10,730 nucleotides of DNA from an uncultured Bacteroidia bacterium (lineage in GTDB: Bacteria > Bacteroidota > Bacteroidia > Bacteroidales > UBA932), in NCBI GenBank assembly GCA_902797895.1, contig CADBUS010000165.1:1-10730 (forward strand), in the 5' to 3' direction. This document shows positions 1 through 6,084 of this stretch, one piece after another (within the stretch, counting starts at the first letter, position 1; every line of letters starts with the position of its first letter). Position numbers and translations under genes: made by a program. Below the pieces are notes generated by a model, which saw only the letters and a list, made by a program, of their open reading frames with translations, searched no databases and had not been told where the DNA came from.

Positions 1-1775
1 ATAGGGTTTACTTGGCTGAATTTAAGGCCGGTATGCTCTGCAATTATCTGATTCAGCCTTTGAGACATCTTAAAATATATAGAGCGTTCAAAGTGGTTTA
101 TATTATTTGAAAAAGAGTGTTGCCCCTCAATAAAAGGGGTTATCTCAAGCAGAGAGATTCTTGGATTGTTCTCCGCAAATTTACGCACCGCAGCATTTAA
201 TCTCTTATGCTCCTCCGCTCTGTGGAAATATACCGGCAAGCTCTCTTTCTCGTATTGAATTTCGCTACCTAAAATCAGACAGATGTGGGCTTTAGGAGAG
301 GTTTTGACGAGTAGCTGCTCTAAGTTTTGAATATATTCTTGCGGAGTTATAGGCCCCAAGAACTCATACTTTTGAGCAAACTCCTGCAGATACTCTTTTG
401 TAAATTTGTTCATATATGGGTACTGCTCTCCGCTTATGAGCTTGTCCCAAACTTCAGGGTTGGTTAAATCTCCTGTCCACTCTCCAAAGGCTATTTTAAT
501 ATCTGTTCCGCGTTTTTTATACACTCCGAGATTTGTCTCAGAAAGGGTGCTCAAAACAATCATATCCAAATCGTTATCGTACAGATGAGTGGAGAAGATT
601 GCCGGATCGTTAAAAATGCACTCATCTACAAGAGTTTGCTTTTGCTCATCACTCAAAAATGGCAACGCCAGATAGTTTACGGAGTGGTTATGATGCTCTA
701 CCTCATTTTTTCTCAGTTGCCCAAGATAGGTAAACTCCTCTATCACCTCTCCCTTGAAAATCATATATGATGTAACAATAGCGAGATCGCAAGCTCCTTT
801 GAATAAAATCTTTATAGGGCGCATCCCCTCTGCTCCGGCGGCCTCATTCTTGCCATCTTGTCCACTCTCTTGCGTATCCTCCATATTTATCCACTTTGGC
901 GCAGGACCTTTTACAAGCTGAGTAATAACCGCTCCCTCAACCTTTAACTCAGGGCAAGCCAATGTGGAATAGACCCATTGCTCAACCCCCTGCCCTATGG
1001 CTCTGCAAGAGAATAGCAGATGCTCCGCTCTGCCCTCTTTAACCGCAAAAAAGCCCACAATGCCATAATCCCCAAAGCGGTCTTTTACAGTTACATATCC
1101 GCAATCATAACTGCTATCATTCAGAATGGTTTCAAGCTCCTCTTTGCTTATGCGTTTTTTGGTATAGTTGAGCTGATTGGTGCGGTGGATAAGTTCATAT
1201 ATACGCTCAAACTCTTTGCTGCAATCTCTGTGAATTTTTACAACAGTCTTTGTACTGTAAAGAAAGTCCAAATTGTTGGAGAACTCGCCTTTGCTACGCA
1301 TCTTTTCCTCCAGCACCTTATATTGCTTAAGTCTTTTGTGGGACAAGTCTGCCGGAGTCTGCTCCTGAGCCCAACGAGTAAGAGCTTCAATTATCTGCGG
1401 CTCTGCAATCATAAGCCCTGGATTATAATGAGCTGCTTCATTGAGATTTACGGGATTATCATCTAAAAAGAGAACATTTACATCCCTTAACCCCATATCG
1501 GTTATAATCTTTTGAATACGCTGCCCCTTAGGGGTCCAGTCTATAGATTTGAACACAAAATACTCTTCTATTCCAATCTCTTTAAGGCGCTCTACTGTAG
1601 GCTCTTCATCGTTCTTAGAGCAGATGGAGTTTACTATTCCGATATCTGTAAGCCGCTTAACCAAAGCAACATTTGATGCAATCTCCTCTACTCCGCCCTC
1701 ACTCAAAGTTCCTCTCCAAAAGGTGTCATCCAAATCCCAGATTACTAACTTTATTTTATCAAATTGTACCTCCAT
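1..1775 (-). CDS. FkbH-like HAD-IIIC family protein (HAD, acyl-transfer and SGNH-like regions), 3' end cut off
   Basis: The reading frame is open from the ATG at 1775 to the window edge, giving 591 codons without a stop. Residues 10-110 are a HAD phosphatase-like domain of the FkbH type: motif I DLDDT at 14-18, SKND near 53-56, TPK at 81-83 and FLDDNP at 103-108. Residues 195-270 match the GNAT-like FkbH region (RTNQLNYTKKR, FGDYGIVGFF, FSCRAIGQGVE). A hydrophilic linker at about 299-320 is followed by an SGNH-hydrolase-like region starting at KGACDL and reaching NINHFER, where H561 sits in the position of the block V histidine, so little of the C-terminus should be missing. Family knowledge: FkbH proteins load or transfer small acyl groups (such as glyceryl units) in secondary metabolism, and relatives occur in O-antigen and capsule loci. 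A role in acyl modification of the polysaccharide is inferred. It is divergent from the pyruvyl transferase, with its own promoter element just upstream. Confidence 0.85.
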   Translation of the reverse strand, partial: MEVQFDKIKLVIWDLDDTFWRGTLSEGGVEEIASNVALVKRLTDIGIVNSICSKNDEEPTVERLKEIGIEEYFVFKSIDWTPKGQRIQKIITDMGLRDVNVLFLDDNPVNLNEAAHYNPGLMIAEPQIIEALTRWAQEQTPADLSHKRLKQYKVLEEKMRSKGEFSNNLDFLYSTKTVVKIHRDCSKEFERIYELIHRTNQLNYTKKRISKEELETILNDSSYDCGYVTVKDRFGDYGIVGFFAVKEGRAEHLLFSCRAIGQGVEQWVYSTLACPELKVEGAVITQLVKGPAPKWINMEDTQESGQDGKNEAAGAEGMRPIKILFKGACDLAIVTSYMIFKGEVIEEFTYLGQLRKNEVEHHNHSVNYLALPFLSDEQKQTLVDECIFNDPAIFSTHLYDNDLDMIVLSTLSETNLGVYKKRGTDIKIAFGEWTGDLTNPEVWDKLISGEQYPYMNKFTKEYLQEFAQKYEFLGPITPQEYIQNLEQLLVKTSPKAHICLILGSEIQYEKESLPVYFHRAEEHKRLNAAVRKFAENNPRISLLEITPFIEGQHSFSNNINHFERSIYFKMSQRLNQIIAEHTGLKFSQVNP

Positions 1776-1799
1776 ACGCACGCCTTTTTTAAAACTCCA

Positions 1800-1807
1800 C
1801 AAAGATA
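1800..1807 (-). promoter_or_regulatory. Bacteroidota-type -7 promoter element for the FkbH-like gene
   Basis: The minus strand reads TATCTTTG, an exact match to the Bacteroidota -7 consensus TAnnTTTG, 24 bases upstream of the ATG at 1775. I see no good TTTG (-33) partner at the usual distance of about 20 bases, so the call rests on the -7 box and its placement in a divergent gap. Confidence 0.5.
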
Positions 1808-1850
1808 TGAATCTCTTTCCAAATAGAGGGCTTCTTTTATTTCTTTTAAT

Positions 1851-1858
1851 TACTTTTG
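1851..1858 (+). promoter_or_regulatory. Bacteroidota-type -7 promoter element for the pyruvyl transferase gene
   Basis: TACTTTTG matches TAnnTTTG exactly and lies 45 bases before the ATG at 1904, implying a leader of roughly 35-40 nt. No clear -33 TTTG is visible. It pairs back to back with the minus-strand element at 1800-1807, so the two genes would be transcribed divergently from a shared region of about 130 bp. Confidence 0.5.
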
Positions 1859-1903
1859 TGAGTAGAAAACGACGGCAGCAACTTAACCATAGGTACTTTA
1901 AGA

Positions 1904-3067
1904 ATGGAGATAAGAACAATTACTTGCCACGATGTTTATAATCACGGAGCTGCGCTACAGGCTTTGGCTCTGGTTACATATTTGAATAATATTGGTCATA
2001 ATGCTCAGATTATTCACTATAAGCCCGATTATTTGAACAGCTACTACAATGTCTGGAAGGTTACCAACAGCCGTTACAACAAACCCCTTTTGAGAGAGTT
2101 TTTTCTATTGGCAAAACTGCCGCATAGGCTATATGAGCTCTATTACAAAGTGATACGATTTGCTCCCTACAATCAGTTCCGCAAAAATTTTCTCCCTCTA
2201 ACCAAAGAGTACAATAGCCATAGGGAACTATTGGATAATCCGCCCAAGGCAGATGCCTATATTGCAGGTAGCGACCAAATTTGGAATACGCAGATGCGCA
2301 ATGGAAAAGATGGTGCTTTTTATCTCGATTTTGCACCGCAAGGGAGCATAAAAATTGCATACGCAGCCAGCTTTGCCGTAGAGCAAATTCAGGAGCAGTA
2401 TCAAGGCTTTGTATCAGAAAAACTAAAAGGGCTCAACTATATCTCACTCAGAGAGAAATCCTCTTTGCCGTTGCTCGCCTCTTTGGGTAGAGAGGGGGTT
2501 GGGGTATGTGATCCTGTCTTTCTGCTCAGCAGAGAGGAGTGGGAACAATGGCTTGCGCAAAACGCTAAAAAAGAAGGGTTTAACCCATCAGGATATAAAC
2601 GGGATAAAACAGAGGGCATTGGAAAATATCTTTTGATTTACGATACGGAGGGCTCTAAAAAAGTAGAAGATACTGCAGTGTCAATAGCCCGTAAACTTAA
2701 TCTGAAAATTGTGAGCGTAAGCTCTTACCGCCATAGGTGCGCCGATATTCGCCTTTGGCGTCCATCTCCTTACGATTTTGTAAAACTGATTGCAGAGGCT
2801 GAATATGTGGTATCAAACTCGTTCCACGCCTCAGCCTTTGCTATCATATTTAACAGAAATTTCTGCGTAGTAAAAAGGAGCGAGAAGATTAACTCGCGTA
2901 TGAAGAGCCTCACAGATGATTATAAAATAGGCAATCGCCTTGTAGATGGCTTTTTTGATGAACTTTTATTGCCGATAGATTACACCCCTATAAACGAGGC
3001 TATGCAAAAAGAGATAGCTTTCTCTAAAGAGTTCTTAAACAAGGCTTTAAGCAACTCATCACTCTGA
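1904..3067 (+). CDS. Polysaccharide pyruvyl transferase family protein
   Basis: This 387-residue protein belongs to the polysaccharide pyruvyl transferase family (PF04230, CsaB-like). Such enzymes transfer pyruvate from phosphoenolpyruvate to a sugar of a surface polysaccharide as a ketal. Visible hallmarks are the N-terminal CHDVYNHGAALQA (8-20), where family members carry a Tyr/His-Asn-x-Gly-Ala pattern; AGSDQIWN (121-128) followed by FYLDF and IAYAASF; SLREKSS (181-187); VCDPVFLL (201-208); and VSNSFHASAF (303-312) with the conserved His308. Start 1904 is chosen because the family motif begins almost at the N-terminus. It is the only plus-strand gene here, facing the acyltransferase tail to tail. 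Its last codons and stop lie inside a dispersed repeat (3059-3083), so the native C-terminus may have been altered by arrival of the repeat. The acceptor sugar cannot be told; some members in other pathways have lost pyruvyl transfer activity. Confidence 0.88.
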   Translation: MEIRTITCHDVYNHGAALQALALVTYLNNIGHNAQIIHYKPDYLNSYYNVWKVTNSRYNKPLLREFFLLAKLPHRLYELYYKVIRFAPYNQFRKNFLPLTKEYNSHRELLDNPPKADAYIAGSDQIWNTQMRNGKDGAFYLDFAPQGSIKIAYAASFAVEQIQEQYQGFVSEKLKGLNYISLREKSSLPLLASLGREGVGVCDPVFLLSREEWEQWLAQNAKKEGFNPSGYKRDKTEGIGKYLLIYDTEGSKKVEDTAVSIARKLNLKIVSVSSYRHRCADIRLWRPSPYDFVKLIAEAEYVVSNSFHASAFAIIFNRNFCVVKRSEKINSRMKSLTDDYKIGNRLVDGFFDELLLPIDYTPINEAMQKEIAFSKEFLNKALSNSSL

Positions 3068-3083
3068 ATGAAGTGAAGAGTCT
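3059..3083 (+). repeat. Dispersed hairpin repeat, copy D, overlapping the pyruvyl transferase stop codon
   Basis: The plus strand carries TCACTCTGAATGAAG plus GTGAAGAGT in a row; 23 of its 25 bases match the reverse complement of 4342-4366. It resembles the widespread bacterial repeat whose core is TCATTCTGAGCGAAG. The ends ACTCT (3061-3065) and AGAGT (3077-3081) can pair as a short stem. The TGA stop of the pyruvyl transferase (3065-3067) is inside it. Confidence 0.75.
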
Positions 3084-3117
3084 GACGGAAGGAATTTTCT
3101 TATAACGGAGCAATAGC

Positions 3118-3184
3118 AGCACAGCCCCAGCCGCAGACATCCGCTTGTCGGCTCGTCAAGGATGGGGACTTGTGCTGTCTGCGG
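3118..3184. terminator. Nested inverted repeats in the convergent gap, possible bidirectional terminator
   Basis: Two overlapping hairpins can form between the convergent genes. CCGCAGACA (3131-3139) pairs perfectly with TGTCTGCGG (3176-3184). Alternatively AGCACA...CCCCA (3118-3129) pairs with TGGGG...TGTGCT (3163-3176) with a small bulge. The two stems share the base at 3176 and are interleaved, so they should compete. No U-tract follows on either strand, so it is not a canonical intrinsic terminator. The location between two converging stop codons is what suggests a termination or mRNA-end role. Confidence 0.4.
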
Positions 3185-3202
3185 AGTTACAAGCATCTAA
3201 TA

Positions 3203-3280
3203 GATTCTTCGCTGCGCTCAGAATGACAGAAGCTGCTGCTCTGAATGACGAGGCAGGGCGCTCAGAATGACAGAAACCTT
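3203..3280 (-). repeat. Dispersed repeat with a 22-bp tandem array (copies A, C and B)
   Basis: On the minus strand 3227-3203 reads as a close match to the common repeat core TCATTCTGAGCG(C/A)AGCGAAG (copy A). The plus-strand heptamer GAATGAC recurs at exactly 22-bp spacing at 3221, 3243 and 3265. The first and third units share the 17-mer CGCTCAGAATGACAGAA; the middle unit is diverged. Together the three units fill 3215-3280, ending right at the acyltransferase stop codon. The block contains no plausible gene: its minus-strand translation gives the familiar repeat-derived peptide VILSAAKNL. Confidence 0.7.
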
Positions 3281-4297
3281 TTACAGTTTCAGCAAGACCT
3301 TTGCCGGAGTGCGCTGCAATCCCTCTGATATATATGCGCATAAGATAGTAATACATAGCGCAATACATAAAACCACCGCAAGCGGCAGGTATTGGATATG
3401 AAAAACTCCTCCCAGCAAATTGCCTCTTAACACCATTATAATAACTAAATGGAAGATATAAACTCCAATAGAATTTACTCCAATGGTTTTGATTAGCCGT
3501 GAGCAGAAGAACGGCTCTTTTACCCCCTTTAACAGACCGAACAAAGCTATACTTGCAAACATAGCCCCTATTGTTGGAAAAGAAGAGTTTACTCCGTCTA
3601 AGAGCAACCCTGTGTGATTTGTCATTATGGTAATCTTAAAGAGATTCAACCCCACTCCCACAACAAAGAGAATTATGCAGATAACAGGATTTAATTTAAC
3701 ATCTTTAAGATAGGCTCCTATTCTTGAATAGACAACTCCGTATAGTGTAAACAGCCCTGTCAATCCCCAGCTTGGCAGAGTGGTAGAGGGTTTGGCAAAA
3801 AGAATCACATCCCACACAAAATTATTCAGAAAGGTTACTATAAATATTGCCACAACAAACAGATAACCAATCCATTTGGGCAAAATCTGAATCAGATAGT
3901 TAATAAAATAGAGTATTGCCAAAGAGTACAAAAACCAATAGAAATCTTTGAACTGCATAACAGAGGGTTGCCCTTGTTCTAACAATAGTCCCATTACTCC
4001 ACAACGCAGTAGCAAGGTCCAGAAAACTGCCACCGCAATAAGCCTCACAACTTTATTTACAACCTTCTTGAAGCTCATTTTGCCATTTATGGTAAGAGCT
4101 CCATTTACCATAAAGAAGAGTGGCACTCCGGGAACGCAGAGAGATTGAATTATCTTATTCAGATTTGGAAAGTAAAACTCATCTGCATTATAAGAAAAAT
4201 CGAGCATCCCAAAATGGTAAAAAACCACCAAAAACATAGCCAATGCCTTTAGCAAATCCCACCCGAATACTCTTTTGTTTGTTGTATTTGAACTCAT
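3281..4297 (-). CDS. Acyltransferase family 3 membrane protein (polysaccharide O-acyltransferase)
   Basis: This 338-residue integral membrane protein fits acyltransferase family 3 (PF01757, OafA/WecH type), which moves acetyl or other acyl groups across the inner membrane onto surface polysaccharides. Evidence: the N-terminal FGWDLLKALAMFLVVFYHF with His28 in the first membrane segment, VPGVPLFFMVNGAL in the second (the family's FF-x-x-SG-like position), and about ten hydrophobic segments spread over the whole length. I choose the ATG at 4297 rather than the in-frame ATG at 4357. The longer version adds a 20-residue, strongly basic stretch encoded largely by a dispersed repeat, whereas the 4297 start is preceded by an A-rich leader and puts the family motif close to the N-terminus. 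It follows the GT32 gene on the same strand after 78 bp with no clear promoter, so it is probably read through from that operon. Acyl donor and acceptor sugar are unknown. Confidence 0.85.
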   Translation of the reverse strand: MSSNTTNKRVFGWDLLKALAMFLVVFYHFGMLDFSYNADEFYFPNLNKIIQSLCVPGVPLFFMVNGALTINGKMSFKKVVNKVVRLIAVAVFWTLLLRCGVMGLLLEQGQPSVMQFKDFYWFLYSLAILYFINYLIQILPKWIGYLFVVAIFIVTFLNNFVWDVILFAKPSTTLPSWGLTGLFTLYGVVYSRIGAYLKDVKLNPVICIILFVVGVGLNLFKITIMTNHTGLLLDGVNSSFPTIGAMFASIALFGLLKGVKEPFFCSRLIKTIGVNSIGVYIFHLVIIMVLRGNLLGGVFHIQYLPLAVVLCIALCITILCAYISEGLQRTPAKVLLKL

Positions 4298-4341
4298 CTG
4301 TTTTCTTTTTTTTTGAACTACAATGAATCTTCTCTTTCTAA

Positions 4342-4366
4342 AGACTCTTCGTTTCATTCAGAGTGA
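4342..4366 (-). repeat. Dispersed hairpin repeat, copy E, upstream of the acyltransferase
   Basis: The minus strand reads TCACTCTGAATGAAA then CGAAGAGTCT, differing from copy D (3059-3083, plus strand) at two adjacent bases. Stem arms ACTCT and AGAGT occupy 4344-4348 and 4360-4364. Copies D and E therefore form a 25-bp inverted repeat bracketing the acyltransferase gene. The in-frame ATG at 4357 falls inside this copy and is judged not to be the real start. Confidence 0.75.
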
Positions 4367-4375
4367 CGGATTGTA

Positions 4376-5143
4376 TTACTTTTTAATCAACCTTTTTATC
4401 TTTTGTGTAAAGTCCACTCCAAAAACTCTGTGATAGAGCTGTTTTGCACTCTTTTTCCACTTTGGCTCGCTCGGCAACCAACTTGCCATATACCAATGAA
4501 TAGAGCGGGTATTCTCCGTTTTTTTAAGCACTCCTGTAACGGGGTCTAATGGATTGAAATAATCTTTAGGATAGAAATAGTTGCCCTCTATACACTCAAT
4601 CTCCCCACTGCACTTAAATCCCATTTCAGTAAAGAGATCTGTAATAAGTGGGTTCATTGTATATTGCGATATATTGCCTTGCTTGTCGTAAAACGGCAAA
4701 GTTTTATATTGCTCCAAAATCTTGTCATAGATGTGGTTACCCTTCTCTGTCGCAAGAATAAGACCTCCATTGAGAGAGCCTCTTTTCTCCTTTGTGGCAA
4801 TAGTCTCAATGGCCCATATAGGGCCCTTTTGGAGCAGATCATCTATAGGCTTTATTACCTCAACATCTACATCAAAATAGACTCCTCCGTAATGGTATAA
4901 AATCCAAAATCTTGCATAGTCGCTAACAAAGGCATACTTTTTGGCCTCGTAGGCCTGCCGAGAATACTCAACAGAGTTTACATCAAAATTCTCCTCGTTC
5001 CACTCTTTAATCTCAAAATCAGGTAGATATTTTTTCCAGCTCTCAATACACTTTACGGCAGAGGGTGGCAGAGGATTTCTGCCAAACCAGCAGTAGTGTA
5101 TAACCTTTGGTATAATCTGTTTATTTTCAGATGTTTCTGCCAT
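4376..5143 (-). CDS. GT32-family glycosyltransferase (capsular polysaccharide sugar transferase)
   Basis: This 255-residue protein has the features of the DXD-sugar-binding glycosyltransferase family (PF04488, GT32). IPKVIHYCWFG is at 11-21, followed by SW near residue 36 and the catalytic core SDYARFWILYHYGG with VYFDVDVEVI at about 74-97. Asp91 and Asp93 form the DxD motif that binds the divalent metal and nucleotide sugar. GSLNGGLI (122-129) and a C-terminal HWYMASW also fit the family. It is expected to be cytoplasmic or membrane-associated, adding one sugar to the lipid-linked repeat unit; donor and linkage cannot be read from the sequence. The start codon lies 17 bp after the CpsB-type gene's stop, consistent with one operon. 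Family length is usually 230-270 residues, so it appears complete. Confidence 0.88.
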   Translation of the reverse strand: MAETSENKQIIPKVIHYCWFGRNPLPPSAVKCIESWKKYLPDFEIKEWNEENFDVNSVEYSRQAYEAKKYAFVSDYARFWILYHYGGVYFDVDVEVIKPIDDLLQKGPIWAIETIATKEKRGSLNGGLILATEKGNHIYDKILEQYKTLPFYDKQGNISQYTMNPLITDLFTEMGFKCSGEIECIEGNYFYPKDYFNPLDPVTGVLKKTENTRSIHWYMASWLPSEPKWKKSAKQLYHRVFGVDFTQKIKRLIKK

Positions 5144-5160
5144 TGCAAGACTATGTTTGA

Positions 5161-6072
5161 TTATATTGTATCGTTATTCTTAAAGAGCTGCATCAGCCTA
5201 TCAGCACGCTTTCCGCTCAGCCGCAGCTTTGGCAGCCGATGATAATAGGTAGAGACTCTGTGAAAGTCGCTGCCTGTAAAATTATACATCCCCTTGTCCA
5301 ACAAATCAAAGGCACGCTCCTGTACATCAGGCCCATAATAGCCGGTAAGAGAGAGATAGTTGAGTTGAAACTCATATCCCTTTTCTTTGAGATGTTTATA
5401 GTCTGTTTTAGACATATACTTATACCTCTCCGGATGGGCTATAATAGGTTTATAACCATTGAGTGCCAGAGTATAGAGAATCTCATCCATCTCCACAGGA
5501 GGAGCTATGTATGAGGTCTCTACAAGAATATGAGCACCGTCTGAGTAGGTGAGCAAATCATTAGCCTTTACCTTCTCTAAAAACTCGCGGTTCATCATAT
5601 ACTCTGCAGCAAGGCGCAACTCTATATCTCCGCTGTAGAACTTTTTGAATAGTTCAAACCTCTCTTTAAGATGAGCGTTGGAGTAGCCGCCTTTAGGCTC
5701 TGAGTTATAGGCACTTTGTTTTTCAGCCTCCTCATATTCGGCAGCGTTGTTCTCCACCACCGTTACACTTGACTGCATTGATGAATCCGCAGAAGATGTT
5801 GAGGCAGAAGAAGTTGCTGCTTCATCAGCTCCGCCGTTGTGAGAGCGGTGGCGGTGGGTATGCGAATCTACCGCAGCCCCCTCCAACCCCATACTATGTG
5901 GAGTAAAGTATATTCTCTTCATTCCGGCTACAGAGAGCAGAGAGAGAAAATCCATACTCTTTGCAAACTCCTCCATTCCATCATCTACCCCCGGGAGCAG
6001 ATGGCAATGAATATCTGTTGCCTCTTTCAAAAACTCGCTCCCTCTTACGCGCTTTCTATTAAACCAAAACAT
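5161..6072 (-). CDS. CpsB/YwqE-type PHP-fold tyrosine-protein phosphatase with a low-complexity insert
   Basis: This 303-residue protein is a PHP-fold, metal-dependent phosphatase of the CpsB/CapC type, expected to dephosphorylate the tyrosine tail of the Wzc kinase encoded just upstream. Metal-site motifs are visible in order: DIHCHLLPGVDDG (20-32, His22/His24), TPH (57-59), AAEY with Glu157, AHPERY (212-217, His213) and GSDFH (267-271, Asp269/His271). All expected ligands seem present, so activity is likely. Relative to ordinary family members of about 240-260 residues it has an extra stretch from about residue 64 to 131, rich in Ser, Ala, Glu and His (including HTHRHRSH), between the TPH motif and the conserved helix. 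The start at 6072 is supported by a strong Shine-Dalgarno sequence overlapping the wzc stop. No signal peptide is seen, so it is probably cytoplasmic. Confidence 0.88.
   Translation of the reverse strand: MFWFNRKRVRGSEFLKEATDIHCHLLPGVDDGMEEFAKSMDFLSLLSVAGMKRIYFTPHSMGLEGAAVDSHTHRHRSHNGGADEAATSSASTSSADSSMQSSVTVVENNAAEYEEAEKQSAYNSEPKGGYSNAHLKERFELFKKFYSGDIELRLAAEYMMNREFLEKVKANDLLTYSDGAHILVETSYIAPPVEMDEILYTLALNGYKPIIAHPERYKYMSKTDYKHLKEKGYEFQLNYLSLTGYYGPDVQERAFDLLDKGMYNFTGSDFHRVSTYYHRLPKLRLSGKRADRLMQLFKNNDTI
5680..5883 (-). other. Low-complexity insert within the CpsB-type phosphatase
   Basis: This stretch encodes residues 64-131 of the phosphatase. It begins with a His/Arg-rich patch (HTHRHRSH), runs into a Ser/Ala/Thr-rich segment (ATSSASTSSADSS) and then an acidic one (AEYEEAEK). 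It lies in the loop after the TPH metal motif and has no family counterpart that I can recall. It is in frame and does not interrupt any catalytic motif; a disordered surface loop is the likeliest reading. Confidence 0.65.
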
Positions 6073-6084
6073 AAGCCCTCCTAA
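6073..6084 (-). promoter_or_regulatory. Strong Shine-Dalgarno for the phosphatase, overlapping the wzc stop codon
   Basis: The minus strand reads TTAGGAGGGCTT directly before the ATG at 6072. The AGGAGG core overlaps the TAG stop of wzc (6083-6081). Strong SD sequences are uncommon in Bacteroidota, and this one fixes the phosphatase start and suggests translational coupling of kinase and phosphatase. Confidence 0.65.

Noticed and set aside
1020..1466. A 148-codon plus-strand open frame opposite the FkbH-like gene
   Set aside because: It lies antisense to a clearly recognisable HAD/FkbH coding region, and its product has no recognisable domain. The same holds for the frames at 406-588, 585-770 and 1549-1941 (whose end runs into the pyruvyl transferase start).
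3203..3280. Possible CRISPR array
   Set aside because: Only three short units with 22-bp period and no spacers of regular size; unit 2 is diverged and no cas gene is present.
3156..3368. A 70-codon minus-strand frame giving a peptide with VILSAAKNL
   Set aside because: It is a translation of the dispersed repeat plus the end of the acyltransferase in another frame. This peptide is a familiar annotation artefact of the repeat.
3059..4366. Insertion sequence or transposon with terminal inverted repeats
   Set aside because: The enclosed gene is an acyltransferase, not a transposase, and no target-site duplication is evident. The repeat also occurs in extra partial copies inside the segment.
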